In this document: positions 11,031 to 20,789 of the stretch, piece after piece
Layout of the letters: each line of letters opens with the position of its first letter
Numbering within the stretch: position 1 is the stretch's first letter
NCBI GenBank assembly: GCA_963995505.1
Contig: OZ023180.1
Coordinates: forward strand, 1,736,501 to 1,800,500
Source: Hypericum androsaemum
Taxonomy: Eukaryota > Streptophyta > Magnoliopsida > Malpighiales > Hypericaceae
DNA length: 64,000 nucleotides
Direction of reading: 5' to 3'
Position numbers and translations under genes: made by a program
Notes under the pieces: model-generated
What the model was told of the DNA's origin: nothing
Seen by the model: the letters and a program-made list of their open reading frames with translations, nothing else
The model's database searches: none

Positions 11031-11621
11031 TTAATAATGCAGGACATAGACCTGGTACTCGGAGATAACACCCTGAGCAGTTTCATTGAAGGTGTAGGTA
11101 GTAGCGACCGTGTATCCCCGGGCAAACCGGAACCGACCACTTCCGCCGACGACCGGCATCTCCCTAGCTTCATTGTACACCTCGTTTCTTCCCAGCACGG
11201 CTATACTGCTCCCATTGTACTTCTCCTCGAGGAACACAAAGTTCATTGCCATCAACAAGCTGGTCTCCTCTTGGGACGTCTGCGCATATACGCCTTGCAC
11301 TTTTCCGATCAGCTTGGAGCTGATCTCCGGGCCTTCGGTTAGAGGGTTGTCGATGATGTTCACGGTCCCAAACACGCCGTCGATGGTGTTGGTCGTGCCG
11401 GCGCCCGGGACCATTGTGTCTTTCTCAGGTGTGATGAGGGTCATGGCGGTGGGGCTTGATCCCGCGGTTATGCCGTGCATGTAGAACCGGAAGTAGGTTA
11501 GCTTTTCTTTCTTCAGACCCAGTCTTTTCGGGTTTAAGGATGCCACGTAGCTTCCTTGTGCTTGGAATTGGACAAAGGACAAAATGAGCACCGCAAAGAT
11601 TATGAAGTAATTGGAAGCCAT
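11031..11621 (-). CDS. dirigent protein
   Basis: Single-exon gene, 196 residues. I start at the ATG at 11621 (MASNYFIIFAVLIL) because a classical signal peptide follows, with likely cleavage after about residue 23; the longer upstream frame is leader sequence. Dirigent-domain features are a LTYFRFYMHG block (41-50), GVFGTVNIIDNPLT (82-95), the GKVQGVYAQ block (106-114), VVGGSGRFRFARGY (157-170) and the C-terminal EYQVYVLHY. N-glycosylation sequons occur at N136 and N179, as expected for a secreted protein. Dirigent proteins act in the apoplast and steer stereoselective coupling of monolignol radicals into lignans, or shape lignin deposition. Which product this one forms cannot be told. Length is normal and no lesion is seen. 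Confidence 0.93.
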   Translation of the reverse strand: MASNYFIIFAVLILSFVQFQAQGSYVASLNPKRLGLKKEKLTYFRFYMHGITAGSSPTAMTLITPEKDTMVPGAGTTNTIDGVFGTVNIIDNPLTEGPEISSKLIGKVQGVYAQTSQEETSLLMAMNFVFLEEKYNGSSIAVLGRNEVYNEAREMPVVGGSGRFRFARGYTVATTYTFNETAQGVISEYQVYVLHY

Positions 11622-11703
11622 AGCGTCTGAGAAATGAATATCTTTTGAGGGACTTCGAGAATTGTATGAATTTATGATTTGGATGAAGGAGAAGATAATG
11701 ATA

Positions 11704-11711
11704 CTTATATA
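11704..11711 (-). promoter_or_regulatory. TATA box of the dirigent gene
   Basis: TATATAAG on the minus strand, 83-90 bp upstream of the chosen ATG. This gives a 5' leader of about 50-60 nt. A CACGTGG G-box lies further up near 11799. Confidence 0.55.
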
Positions 11712-11988
11712 GAAATCTGGGGTAAATTCTAGAAAAGAGTCTACGACTCTAGGAGACGATGTCTGCATGGGATTAATTTTAAAATATTTATGCAGACGTC
11801 CACGTGGTCAAACATTAAATGGTAGGAGATGCATTATAATTATAGTTTATGTTCTGTTTTGGCGGCTGGCTGCTGGCGGCCTAGGAATTTCTGATCTACG
11901 GTCTAACATATAATCTTGGCATGCTTATCCCAATCACTTTTGTTGATTTTGTAACCTATCATATTTAGAGTATAAGTATACCCTTACT

Positions 11989-12047
11989 GATGATCTCCTT
12001 AGTTGGCCTGGGAAAACGGCGTCGCAGTGTCATTTTTCAGTTCGTTG
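11989..12047 (-). pseudogene. FLZ 5'-end fragment c
   Basis: About 58 bp matching the first codons and leader of the FLZ gene at 8539-9471 (ATG at 12033-12031 on the minus strand, reading MTLRRRFPRPTKEI). It is fused directly to the left edge of duplication block A at ACACGTCC, so it marks a recombination junction. Confidence 0.7.
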
Positions 12048-13965
12048 ACACGTCCAACTCTTGTAATAAGCTAGAACGAAAACTCAATCAAAAGCGTGAT
12101 TAAAGAACGTTCTAAATTTTATGTGCACATGCTAGATGCACTTGATAGAATAACAGTCACGCCTGGTATTAAACAACATTTAGAAAGTGCAATAAATCAA
12201 TGTCGGTATATTTCCGAAATCCAAACACCCACCGAACAAAATAACCAAAGTCCGATTTAGTTAGGATAAACATTGGTGTATTGGGTGACATGTCCCTGTT
12301 AAACTAGCTGAGATCTAGAAGTAAATGACCAGGCATTAAAAACCGCCTAGTCGATACAGAAATGGCATGTCCCTAGAGGGAGGAAGAAGAACGGTTCCAT
12401 TGTCAGTGAGGGGAAACTGGCGACCTCATCGGGTTCTGGAAGTACTTGGATCGAACCTGTCCAAATCCATCTGGTGTTGTCTGCACTCAAGCGAGCAAAA
12501 TGCACCTAGGTATCTGCATTAATAAAGGTATAGATTCAGTTATCACCAATGTTATTTTTCCTTTTTTTCCATAATTGCACAATTTATTACCAAAAAAAAG
12601 AAAATTGCAAAGGCTAATAGTACTCAGACACCACCACTAGCAAAACTGTGCACGGTTCAGACATGGCTCGTTAAGTGGTACACCACCAGACCTAGCCTCA
12701 AATATACTTACAAATCGGATAGTCAAAAGAAAGCGTCCTGAGATCAAAAGCCCGTAGATTAGTATTTACTCACGAATAACAACTAATTTAAATTACATTG
12801 TAATATTTATTCACAAAAAATAATTAATTTAAATTTGAATTTAAGATGATTCGACAGGTAGATTAGCAAGCCCGTAGCCCATAGTTGACCGTGGGCTAGG
12901 GACCAAAACAGTACAGGGTCCAACGGCCCACTATCAAAGCAGTGCATCATCATCCCCTAGTCTAGTTCTAGATTCTTTAGAATCTAATGGCGGCGGGTGG
13001 AATCTTCCCGCCTTGGAAAATTTTCTCGGGGAATAATAATGGAAAATTATTAGGGTTAGAAGGTAGGGCGAGAAAGAATTAAAGAAGAGAATGCACGTAC
13101 CCGTACATGTGGATTGGGTCCTCATCACGGAGCAACTTCTTGCAGAGGCTGCAGTTCTTAAGAAACTCCAAGAACCCTTCCCCAGGCGACCGGTCGTTCG
13201 TTTGCTTCTCACGCGGCGGAGATCCGATCGAGAATACCGGCCGACTCAAGGAAGGCGGTGCTTCTCCGTTGGCCTTTTGCCTCTTCTCCCTTCGTCTCTC
13301 CTCCGGCGGCTTGGTCGTCGCCGTATCCCGTCCGTCGGTCACCACGTGATGGTCTCCTCCGAGAGTAGACGACGGAGTAAAACGGCGTTGCGGTGTCATT
13401 TTTTTCGTTAATTAGTTGCGTTTATTGTTTGTGTAGTAGAGAAGCTTTTTTTGGGGGTTAACTAGTAGAGAAGCTTTTATATATATGGAAGATGGGAAAT
13501 AAATTGTTGGGTTTACTTATAAAAAAACATTGAGGAAATTTGAGTCGAGACGCTAACTCGATTTTGATAAGGTTCGACAGAATTGAATTCGAGTTAAATA
13601 TGATTATAAAAGTTGTTAACTTGTGTATAGCCATTTTTTATTACATAAATTTTGAACACGTTTCCCATATATGTGGGAGAGTTAGAGGTGCGACGTTGAT
13701 TTGACAAGACTTCTAATTGACTATATATAGTTTGAGTCGGAGATAACTGCTACAATGCGTAGACTTTATTTAACCAACTTCTTTGTATTGCATAAAACAA
13801 ATCCGATGTAAAGGACCTTATACCTTAAACTTGTAGTGTTCAATCAACTGGAAAACATCACTAAAATAAAAATATATAAAAGAACTCGGATCTAGTTTTT
13901 TGGAGAGCTCTTTTAGAGGGTATCCTGGATTCTTTTGGCCTCTTGCACATTATGATGGCACATCA
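12048..13965. repeat. segmental duplication block A, copy 2
   Basis: Second copy of the block at 3533-5520. It lacks the MITE nest of copy 1, keeping the uninterrupted sequence ACTAAAATAAAAA near 13860-13873. It carries about 240 bp of extra sequence in the FLZ intron (about 12545-12790) that includes a CTCAAATATACTTACAAAT motif resembling the diverged repeats at 57.4-57.7 kb. Confidence 0.83.
12426..13399 (-). CDS. FCS-like zinc finger (FLZ) protein, copy 2
   Basis: Duplicate of the gene at 3806-4523 with the same structure: exon 1 13101-13399 (299 nt), exon 2 12426-12513 (88 nt), 128 residues. The intron is longer (587 nt) because of an insertion. The second exon is the same as in copy 1 at every position I compared. 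Exon 1 differs by scattered substitutions in the N-terminal basic region (for example TDGRDTATTK). The domain keeps C83, C86, C106 and C110 and the PVFSIGSPP block. Start and splice sites are conserved, so it is probably functional. Function is that of an SnRK1-interacting FLZ adaptor by family; redundancy with copy 1 is likely. Confidence 0.87.
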
Positions 13966-14524
13966 TTCATGGAGAAATTTTATGATGGTTCTTACATAAC
14001 AAGTCATATGATAACTTAATACGTACTTACCAATCAATGAATAACAATTAAATTTGTGCATTTCTAGTTTTAAATGAGTAGAATTTACACTTACAGAAAT
14101 AAAATCATGACATTATAATGATATTAGTTTTAAAAAATTATTTCTTAAATTAAGTTTCTTCTATTAGGAAATAACTAAGCACTAAATAGAAAGTCTAACT
14201 TCAATTTTTGTTATATTTTAATTTAGTTCTCCTATATAGAGCCATATAAATAAATATAAAAAAATATGTGATGATGAAATCATTAATAATTATTGCGATG
14301 AACAATTGAATTATTCTTAATAATACTCAAAGCATATTTATTGTCTGAATTAAAAAAAATTAGTTTATATAAACGGAGGAAGCAAACAAGTCATCCTGAT
14401 ATTTTGTCAATTGAATCATAGATTACTCAAATGTGTTTGTTGATTATTATACAAATATAATTTGATACTCTCTAAATAAAATATCATGACTTAATTAACA
14501 AATTTTTTTTAATTTTTTGCTTAA
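13966..14524. other. AT-rich spacer
   Basis: No open frame of note, very AT-rich. It lies between duplication block A and the truncated 3' end of a Copia element. I see no LTR or terminal repeat in it. Confidence 0.5.
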
Positions 14525-16745
14525 ATTTTTTGTACCATTGTCCTTGTGCTTGTTGAAATTCGTAAAGAGATTTGTTTAATTTGCATACTTTATGTTATTC
14601 ACCCTTAACAACATAACCCTCCTGTTGATGCAAATAAATCTCTTCATCCAAGTCTCCATTTAAGAACGTATTTTTGACATCCATTTGGACCTCCAATCCA
14701 TAAATAGATGCAATTGCAAATATGGTTCTTATAGATGTGAATTTTGAAATGGGAGAAAATGTCTCGAAATAATCAATTTCTTCCTTTTGACTATAATATT
14801 TGGCTACTAATCTCGCTTTGTACTTATTAATAGTACCATCGGTTTTGAGTTTTTTTCCAAAACTCACTTGCAACCGAGAGGTTTTAATCACATGGGGTAA
14901 ATCAACTAAAGTCCAAGTTTGATTATCAAGTATGGACTTGATTTTATCATCCATGGCTCTTTTTCACATACCAGAATCTGATTTTGTCATAGCTTATTGA
15001 AAAAAATTTGGACCCTTTTCCAACATGTATGTCAACATATCAGGACCAAAATTTTTTTCAATTCTATGTCTCTTGCTCCTCCTTAATTCGATCATTTCAT
15101 CGTTCTTCGTCTCTTCTAAATTCTCATCATTCACAATTGCATTTCTAGATGCATGCTCATCAATATCAAGTTCACCAAATAATTCATTATCTATTTCTAC
15201 CTTATCAACATCTCTAATATTAAAATATTCATAAAATATGGCATGTGCAGCTTCAAATATACTATTGTCGCAAATTCTAGGAAATCTATATGCTTTACTC
15301 ATAGCAGAATATCTGATAAAAATAGATTTCACAAGTTTACTACCAAGTTTTGGCCTTTTTAGAGTAGCATCCATCACATACGGAGTACAACTCCATACTC
15401 ACAAATGTTTGATACTAGGCTTATGCCCAATATATAATTCATATAAAATTTATATATTTTTCTTGTTTACTATCTTGTTACTGATGCAACAAGAACTTAA
15501 TAGTGCATCTCCTCAATAACTCATTGGTAGCTTAGAGTGTATAAGCATCACACTAACCATTTCCATCAAGGATCTATTTTTCCTTTTGGCCGCTACATTT
15601 CGTGGTAGAGAATTATGGGCTAAAAATTCTCTTACAATTCTATTTTGCAAATAAAATGATATAAATTTGTTAGAAAAATATTCACCACCCCTATTCGATC
15701 GCAAACACTTGATCCTTAAATTAGTTTTATTCTCTGCTTCCTCCTTAAAGATTTTAAATTTATTAAAGACCTCATCCTTGATTTTAAGCAAATACACATA
15801 AATGAATTTAGAATAATCATCAATAAATATTATAAAATACCTTTTACCACCCTTAGTGACATGCTCTTTATTATCACAAATATCCATATGAATTAGTTCG
15901 AGTAACCTAGTTGATCTAACGACACTTTTAAAAGACGTTTTAGTCAACTTAGATTGAGCACAATATTCACATGTATTTGTAGTAAAAGTTTTTGACGTTT
16001 TCAAAATTAATTCATTTTTTATCATGTGACTTATAGCATTATTCCAACCTGTCCTAATCTATAATACCAATTAATATGCTCATCGACATTAAATAAAAAA
16101 TTAGAGAAGTAAATGGAAGATGTGGCTTTATTCTAGTCAACATTCAACAAGTACATATTGTCTTTCATGTAGCATTTTTCTACAAATTTCTCATTCTTAC
16201 TGATAGTCACTTTTTGTGCTACAAAGGCTACTTTGAAACCATTTTCGTCCAATTTATGGACATATATAAGATTCTTCCGTATATCGGGACTATGATACAC
16301 ATTCTTCAAAGTAATATTATTTCCTCATATGAGGGGAAGAACAACGGTTCCTACGCCAAGAACTTCGCTTGAAGAAGCATTTCCCATGTAGACGGATTTG
16401 GCTTCTTTCATCACTTCGTACGTCTTGAACAAACTCTTGTTTGGTGTGATGTGATAGGTAGCACCCGAGTCAATCCACCAATCAGTACTTCCGTCGTTGA
16501 CAAGGCAAATTTTAGACATAACAGCCACAAAATCTTTCTCGCCAATAACATTTGCTTGTTCTTTTTTCTTGTCACCTTTTCGGTGACAGCATTCTCTAGC
16601 ATAGTGACCAAATCTGTCACACACAAAGCAGCTAACTTTCTTCTTCTTCTTTTCATTGTCCTCATTCCCATCTCCCTTAAAATTATTCCTCTTTTTCGGT
16701 GTGCTTAACCTATCTTTAACTCCATTACTCTCAAATATACAATAA
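14525..16745 (-). mobile_element. truncated, decayed Ty1/Copia internal region
   Basis: Read on the minus strand from 16.7 kb down, the Copia order is clear. A gag zinc knuckle (CDRFGHYARECCHRK, about 16560-16620) comes first, then the protease motif WWIDSGATYHIT (about 16450). Integrase core follows (YFIIFIDDYSKF, 15513-16025), then a linker (14994-15377) and the N-terminal half of reverse transcriptase (MDVKNTFLNGDLDEEIY, 14595-14954), trailing off near 14525 before the YVDD region. The frame is broken by many stops and shifts. No LTRs are visible; the gag end is cut by the element at 16752. Non-functional relic. Confidence 0.88.
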
Positions 16746-16751
16746 TTTTAA

Positions 16752-18340
16752 GGGCAAATTACTCTCAAGTTCCTGACCTTTGGTCACCTTCCTCCTAGGA
16801 TCCTTGATTTTTGGAAAATGATTGTCTCGTCCCTGAGTTTTGATGATAATAGACTCTCGGGTCCCTGGAGCTGGAATATTTCTTTTTCTCCAGTGAACCA
16901 CCACTTGAAATGACCAAAATACCCTCCAACTAAAAAAAACTCCTCTTTCTTCTCCTCCCCTTCATTTTCTTCATCCCCTTCATCAACAACAACCAATTTG
17001 TATTCTTCTTCCCCCTCCATCATCCCAAAACCCTACGCCTCCAGAAATTGATGATAATTTCTTAAAAATCAGTTTGAGAGATTCAAAACATAAAAACCCC
17101 TAATTTAAAAAATTCTCAAATCCAATCAAAAAATCAAAAATTGAAGAGAATCCCATGTGCATCTCCATTTTCCATTGGCAGATTAGACCATGAAAATGAA
17201 CTTTAATGGCCAATGACACATACCCATTGAACCCACCTAGAACATCTAACAAACAAAAAGCTTCGATGCCTTCAAATTCGTTGGGGCTTGGACCAACACG
17301 AGATAACACGACGTCGTTCTCTGGCCACTCCGAGAAGAAATCGGTGGGCTCGGTGGCAGGCTTGGAGCCGCCGCCATCGGGTCCGTTGACGGCCGCGAGG
17401 AGCTGCCTCTCGATGTCGGACTTGTAGAGCTTCAGAGCGTTGAGGGACGCGATAGCGGCGTTGATCTCTGGCTTGACGGCATTGGATGCCTTGAGGGCCC
17501 GGACGGCGTTCCCTTGGGCATTTATTTGCTATACTAATTTTGGAATGTTTCTGTTTTATAGGTATTATCCAAGTTTGCATTTAATTGAATTTTAGCGTAA
17601 GGGCAAAGATGGGACTAGTGTATGATTATTACTTATTAGTGGCATATCAATTAAATGCAGACAGCCGATAATAGCCCGGCCACGTGGCCACATATGCTCC
17701 TTTGGGTTTTATCCCAGGTAATCTGGGTTATGAAGATCTGGGTCATCTCTTTCTCATGTCCAAGTGATAAAGTTTGGATCTTTAGGGTTGGAATGATGAA
17801 TTACTTCCCCGACGAGGTAATCTTGGTTTATACATGGTGGAGCTTGTCTAAATTAGAACTAAAATATTTAGGGGTTCATCAATAATCAAAATTAGGATTT
17901 TTTAATTTCAGAAAAATGATTTAGGTTTCAAAATTAGGGTTGTTTAAGTTTTGATTCTTTCTAAATAATTTGGAGTGTTCAAAATTAAGTTTGATTTTGA
18001 TTGAAGGTGGAGGAAAGAAGATGAAGTGGGGGGAAGAAGGAGGTGAAGGTAGAAGGAGAGAAGTTTGTTTTTTGTTTTTTAAGTGGGAGGAAGAAGGAGA
18101 TGAAGAAGGGGAAAGAAGGAGGTGAAGGTAGAAGGAGAGAAATTTTCTTTTTGTTTTTTAAGTGGGAGGGCATTTTTATCATTTCAAGTGGGAGTTCACC
18201 GAAGAAAAAAGAATATTCTGGCTCCAGGGATCCGAGACTCTATTATCATCAAAACTTAGGGGCAGGACAATCATTTTGCAAAAGCCAGGGACCTTAGAGG
18301 GAGGGTGACCAAAGGTCAGGAACTTGAGAGTAATTTGCCC
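16752..18340. mobile_element. Mutator-like (Pack-MULE type) non-autonomous element
   Basis: A 1589-bp element with long terminal inverted repeats (about 150 bp or more), starting GGGCAAATTACTCTCAAGTT and ending in its reverse complement. It is flanked by the 9-bp direct repeat TAATTTTAA (16743-16751 and 18341-18349). Long TIRs plus a 9-bp target-site duplication are the hallmark of Mutator-like elements. There is no transposase frame. The centre contains a GC-rich stretch unlike the AT-rich flanks that encodes a host-like protein fragment. It is inserted at the gag end of the Copia relic. Confidence 0.88.
17100..17521 (-). pseudogene. captured gene fragment, WHEP domain, GlyRS-like
   Basis: An open frame on the minus strand reads NAQGNAVRALKASNAVKPEI, then a helix with SLNALKLYKSDIERQLLAAV. 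This is the pattern of a WHEP helix-turn-helix, and within plants it most resembles my recollection of the N-terminal region of cytosolic glycyl-tRNA synthetase. The GC-rich part spans about 17262-17521; below it the frame stays open to 17100 but looks unrelated. No catalytic core is present. It lies wholly inside the element at 16752-18340, so I infer transduplication of a host exon. Identity should be checked by BLASTP; the WHEP call is firmer than the GlyRS call. Confidence 0.62.
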
Positions 18341-19176
18341 TAATTTTAAAGGTATTAATTTCTCCTACTATGATGTAAATGGTCTCAAGGAATTAACCTT
18401 CCAGGATACAAAACCTATAACATTTGAAATTCACAAATTACACTCTTGATAAATTTTTTGAAGCAAGAATCGCAAGTTGGTACTCAGCAAAGGAAGAAAG
18501 GAAATCTAAAAGAAAGTCTCTTATTGGAAAAGTATCACTCGGTATATTTTTTAAGCCTGGAACACAACTAAGTATCTATAGGTACTCAAAAGTTGTATTC
18601 GAAGGGTTGCACAACTCTCTGGAAAGAGCCATTTCATCGAAACACTGCATGCCTTTCTAACTCAAAGACTATGCATTTCGACACCAAAGAGCATGTCATT
18701 TCTGACCAAAGAACAAGTCAGCGCACTGAAGTGTTGCTTGACAATGTACCGTTGGTCCCAACGGCAGCAACTATCTGAAGAGGCACCATTCACTGAAAGT
18801 TTAAATTATTTCGGAGGGACGGGTTCGGCTCTTCATTTATTTATTTCTCTTATATATATATTGTTGTTTCGGAGGGTTGGTGTACTTGATTAGGATCTAC
18901 TTCAGTCGAGGCAAGTGTTGGATACTTTCTCCGTAAGACGAGATTGCCCCGTATATTTCAGTGCGATACGGGCTTCGGCAATCGTCCCCAAGATACAACG
19001 ACTGTTTAGGGCATTTCCAAGACTGTTGCACACATATCTCAAAACTTTCGGGCGAACCCTTATATACCCAGAACTTTCTGACTCTTTTCTAAGTGAAGAA
19101 CGGGGGGAGAGGAGAAGACAACAATGCTAGGAGGTGCACTTGCTGCTGGGATGAGAATTATGGCAGGGAGCAGGCC

Positions 19177-19184
19177 TATTTATA
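19177..19184 (-). promoter_or_regulatory. TATA-box-like motif in GC-rich repeat
   Basis: The palindromic context GCCTATAAATAGGC gives a perfect TATAAATA on the minus strand, about 40-50 bp upstream of a pyrimidine-rich leader. It may be the U3/R boundary of an undefined retroelement LTR. No downstream coding region is recognised. Confidence 0.4.
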
Positions 19185-19263
19185 GGCTGGAGTAGGCAGG
19201 GAGGCAGCCACCCCGAAGGGACGCATCCTGCTCGGCCAGCAGGCTGACTGGCTGCGCTCGTGG

Positions 19264-19363
19264 CCCTTCGGTGGCTTCTGGATCCTTCCAGGCGCGCCAG
19301 GCTGTGCTCGTAGCCCTTCGGTGGCTTCTGGATCCTTCCAAGCGCGCCCAGGCTGCGCTGGCG
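19264..19363. repeat. 50-bp tandem repeat, two units
   Basis: The block CCCTTCGGTGGCTTCTGGAT followed by CCTTCCA occurs at 19264 and again at 19314, a 50-bp period, with a related GGCGCGCCAGG tail in each unit. Confidence 0.8.
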
Positions 19364-19613
19364 CCCTTTCATGATGGATCTTGCAGCCCTTTGGCCTTCT
19401 AGATGTCTCCTGGACTTTCCAGCCCATCGTGCCTCTTCGGCGGCCAACCTGAAGGCGCTCGCAGCTCCTCGTCGCTTCGGTAGTTGAGCAGCTGCCTCCG
19501 GACCCGGGAAAAATACTTAAGGCTCCTCCAGCTCCTCGCGACGATGCGCACGTGCGAAGTGCCAAGTGCGCCACAAAGTGCCCATTGCGACCTGCGTCCA
19601 ATGCGCCATGCGC

Positions 19614-19733
19614 ACACGCGCGAGCGTGTGCGCGAGCGCGTGCTCGTGCTCGTGCGCGTGCGTGTGCTCGTGCGCGTGCGTGTGCTCGTGCTCATGCTTG
19701 TGCTCGTGCTTGTGCTCGTGCTCGTGCTCCCAT
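19614..19733. repeat. GTGCTC hexanucleotide / GC-rich alternating tract
   Basis: About 120 bp beginning with alternating CACACGCGCGAGCGTGTGCG and passing into imperfect GTGCTC/GTGCGC repeats. It leaves several frames open by composition alone. Alternating purine-pyrimidine runs could favour Z-DNA. Confidence 0.85.
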
Positions 19734-20394
19734 GCACCGGCTCGTCGTCCTGGAAGTTTTTTCTGGCATCTTTTTCCTCCTCGTCCGCCCATAGCCGACT
19801 TCGTGCTCATTTTTTATGCCCATCGCCGAACCACCAACATCTTCCACCTCCCGGTTTGGCCCTCCTACTGTCGCGCCAGAGGCTTTCTCGGGGGTTGATT
19901 GGAGGGGTTGGTCACTGTAGAGTGTAGTCCTCCCCTCCAGGTTACTGTCTATTTTTATGTATCTTTTTATGCTTACTTTGCTTTATGTTTGTGTCTTTTC
20001 ATTTTAGCTTTATCTCTATCAAGATTTTAGTGTTTATCTTTTTCAGGCTCGTGGCTATTTCGATCTTGGTTGGATTCGTCCAGCCCTTTTTTGGGTATTC
20101 CCGGGGTATAACAAAGGTCTCTTCGGAGGCATATGTTCAAGCTGCCATTTTGGTCAGCAATGGTTTGGTACGTTTGTTCTCTCTTGAGACGCTTTCAGCT
20201 CTCGTTGTTGAGAACACTGCCTTGGTTTCTTTCTCTTCCACGATGCCTATTAGAAAATTTCACACTGTATCCACTCGTTGTTATATTATGTCTGGTATTT
20301 CTATCTTTTGCTTTCATATCTATGTATTTACTTTCATCCAATGTATGGTTACTACTTAATTAATATTTAGCTTTAAGCCACGTTTTTCTATAAA

Positions 20395-20725
20395 AAAATC
20401 TAGCCTCCTCGGTCCTGAAATTTCCAAGACCTTCCTGGACCCCATTTCGGGCGAACTATTTCATCATAACTGGGCAAACCATTTCATCATAACTAGGCGA
20501 ACCATTGTATCATAATTGAACGAACAATTACATCATAACTAAGCAAACCAGTGCGTGTTCCGAAAAAATTGGGACCGCTTCGGGTGACCTATTGCATCAT
20601 AACTAGGCGACCCATTGTATTATAACTGAGCGAACTATTATGTCATAACTAAACGAATCAGTGCGTATTCCAGGAGGACCAGGACGATCCTGGACGAAAA
20701 TACACGTCCAAGACCAAATCCGGTA
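20395..20725. mobile_element. repeat element with 22-bp minisatellite
   Basis: Contains about eight imperfect units of a roughly 22-bp sequence of the form ATCATAACTAGGCGAACCA, flanked by GGTCCTG- and GACCAAATCCGG-type ends. The same family occurs in opposite orientation at 36607-36945. No coding capacity and no clear target-site duplication. Confidence 0.6.
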
Positions 20726-20789
20726 CCTACTACTTGGTGCTGGTGCGCTATTTGGTGGGTTGAAACTACACTACAGATTTTGGACTTTC

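Larger units (their letters stand above)
18350..20390. other. GC-rich repeat region, probable retroelement relic
   Basis: No gene that I can support. From about 19130 the sequence becomes strongly GC-rich with internal repeats, a hexanucleotide tract and a minus-strand TATA motif. A minus-strand stretch CTGGCGCGACAGTAGGAGGG near 19859-19878 resembles the primer-binding neighbourhood of some plant Gypsy elements, but I cannot define LTRs. The plus-strand frames are low-complexity artefacts of the repeats. Confidence 0.4.

Noticed and set aside
19484..19927. Several overlapping 80-150-aa frames on both strands
   Set aside because: They arise because the hexanucleotide and GC-rich repeats contain no stop codons; the products are monotonous Val-Leu, Cys-Ser, Ala-Arg or Glu-His runs.
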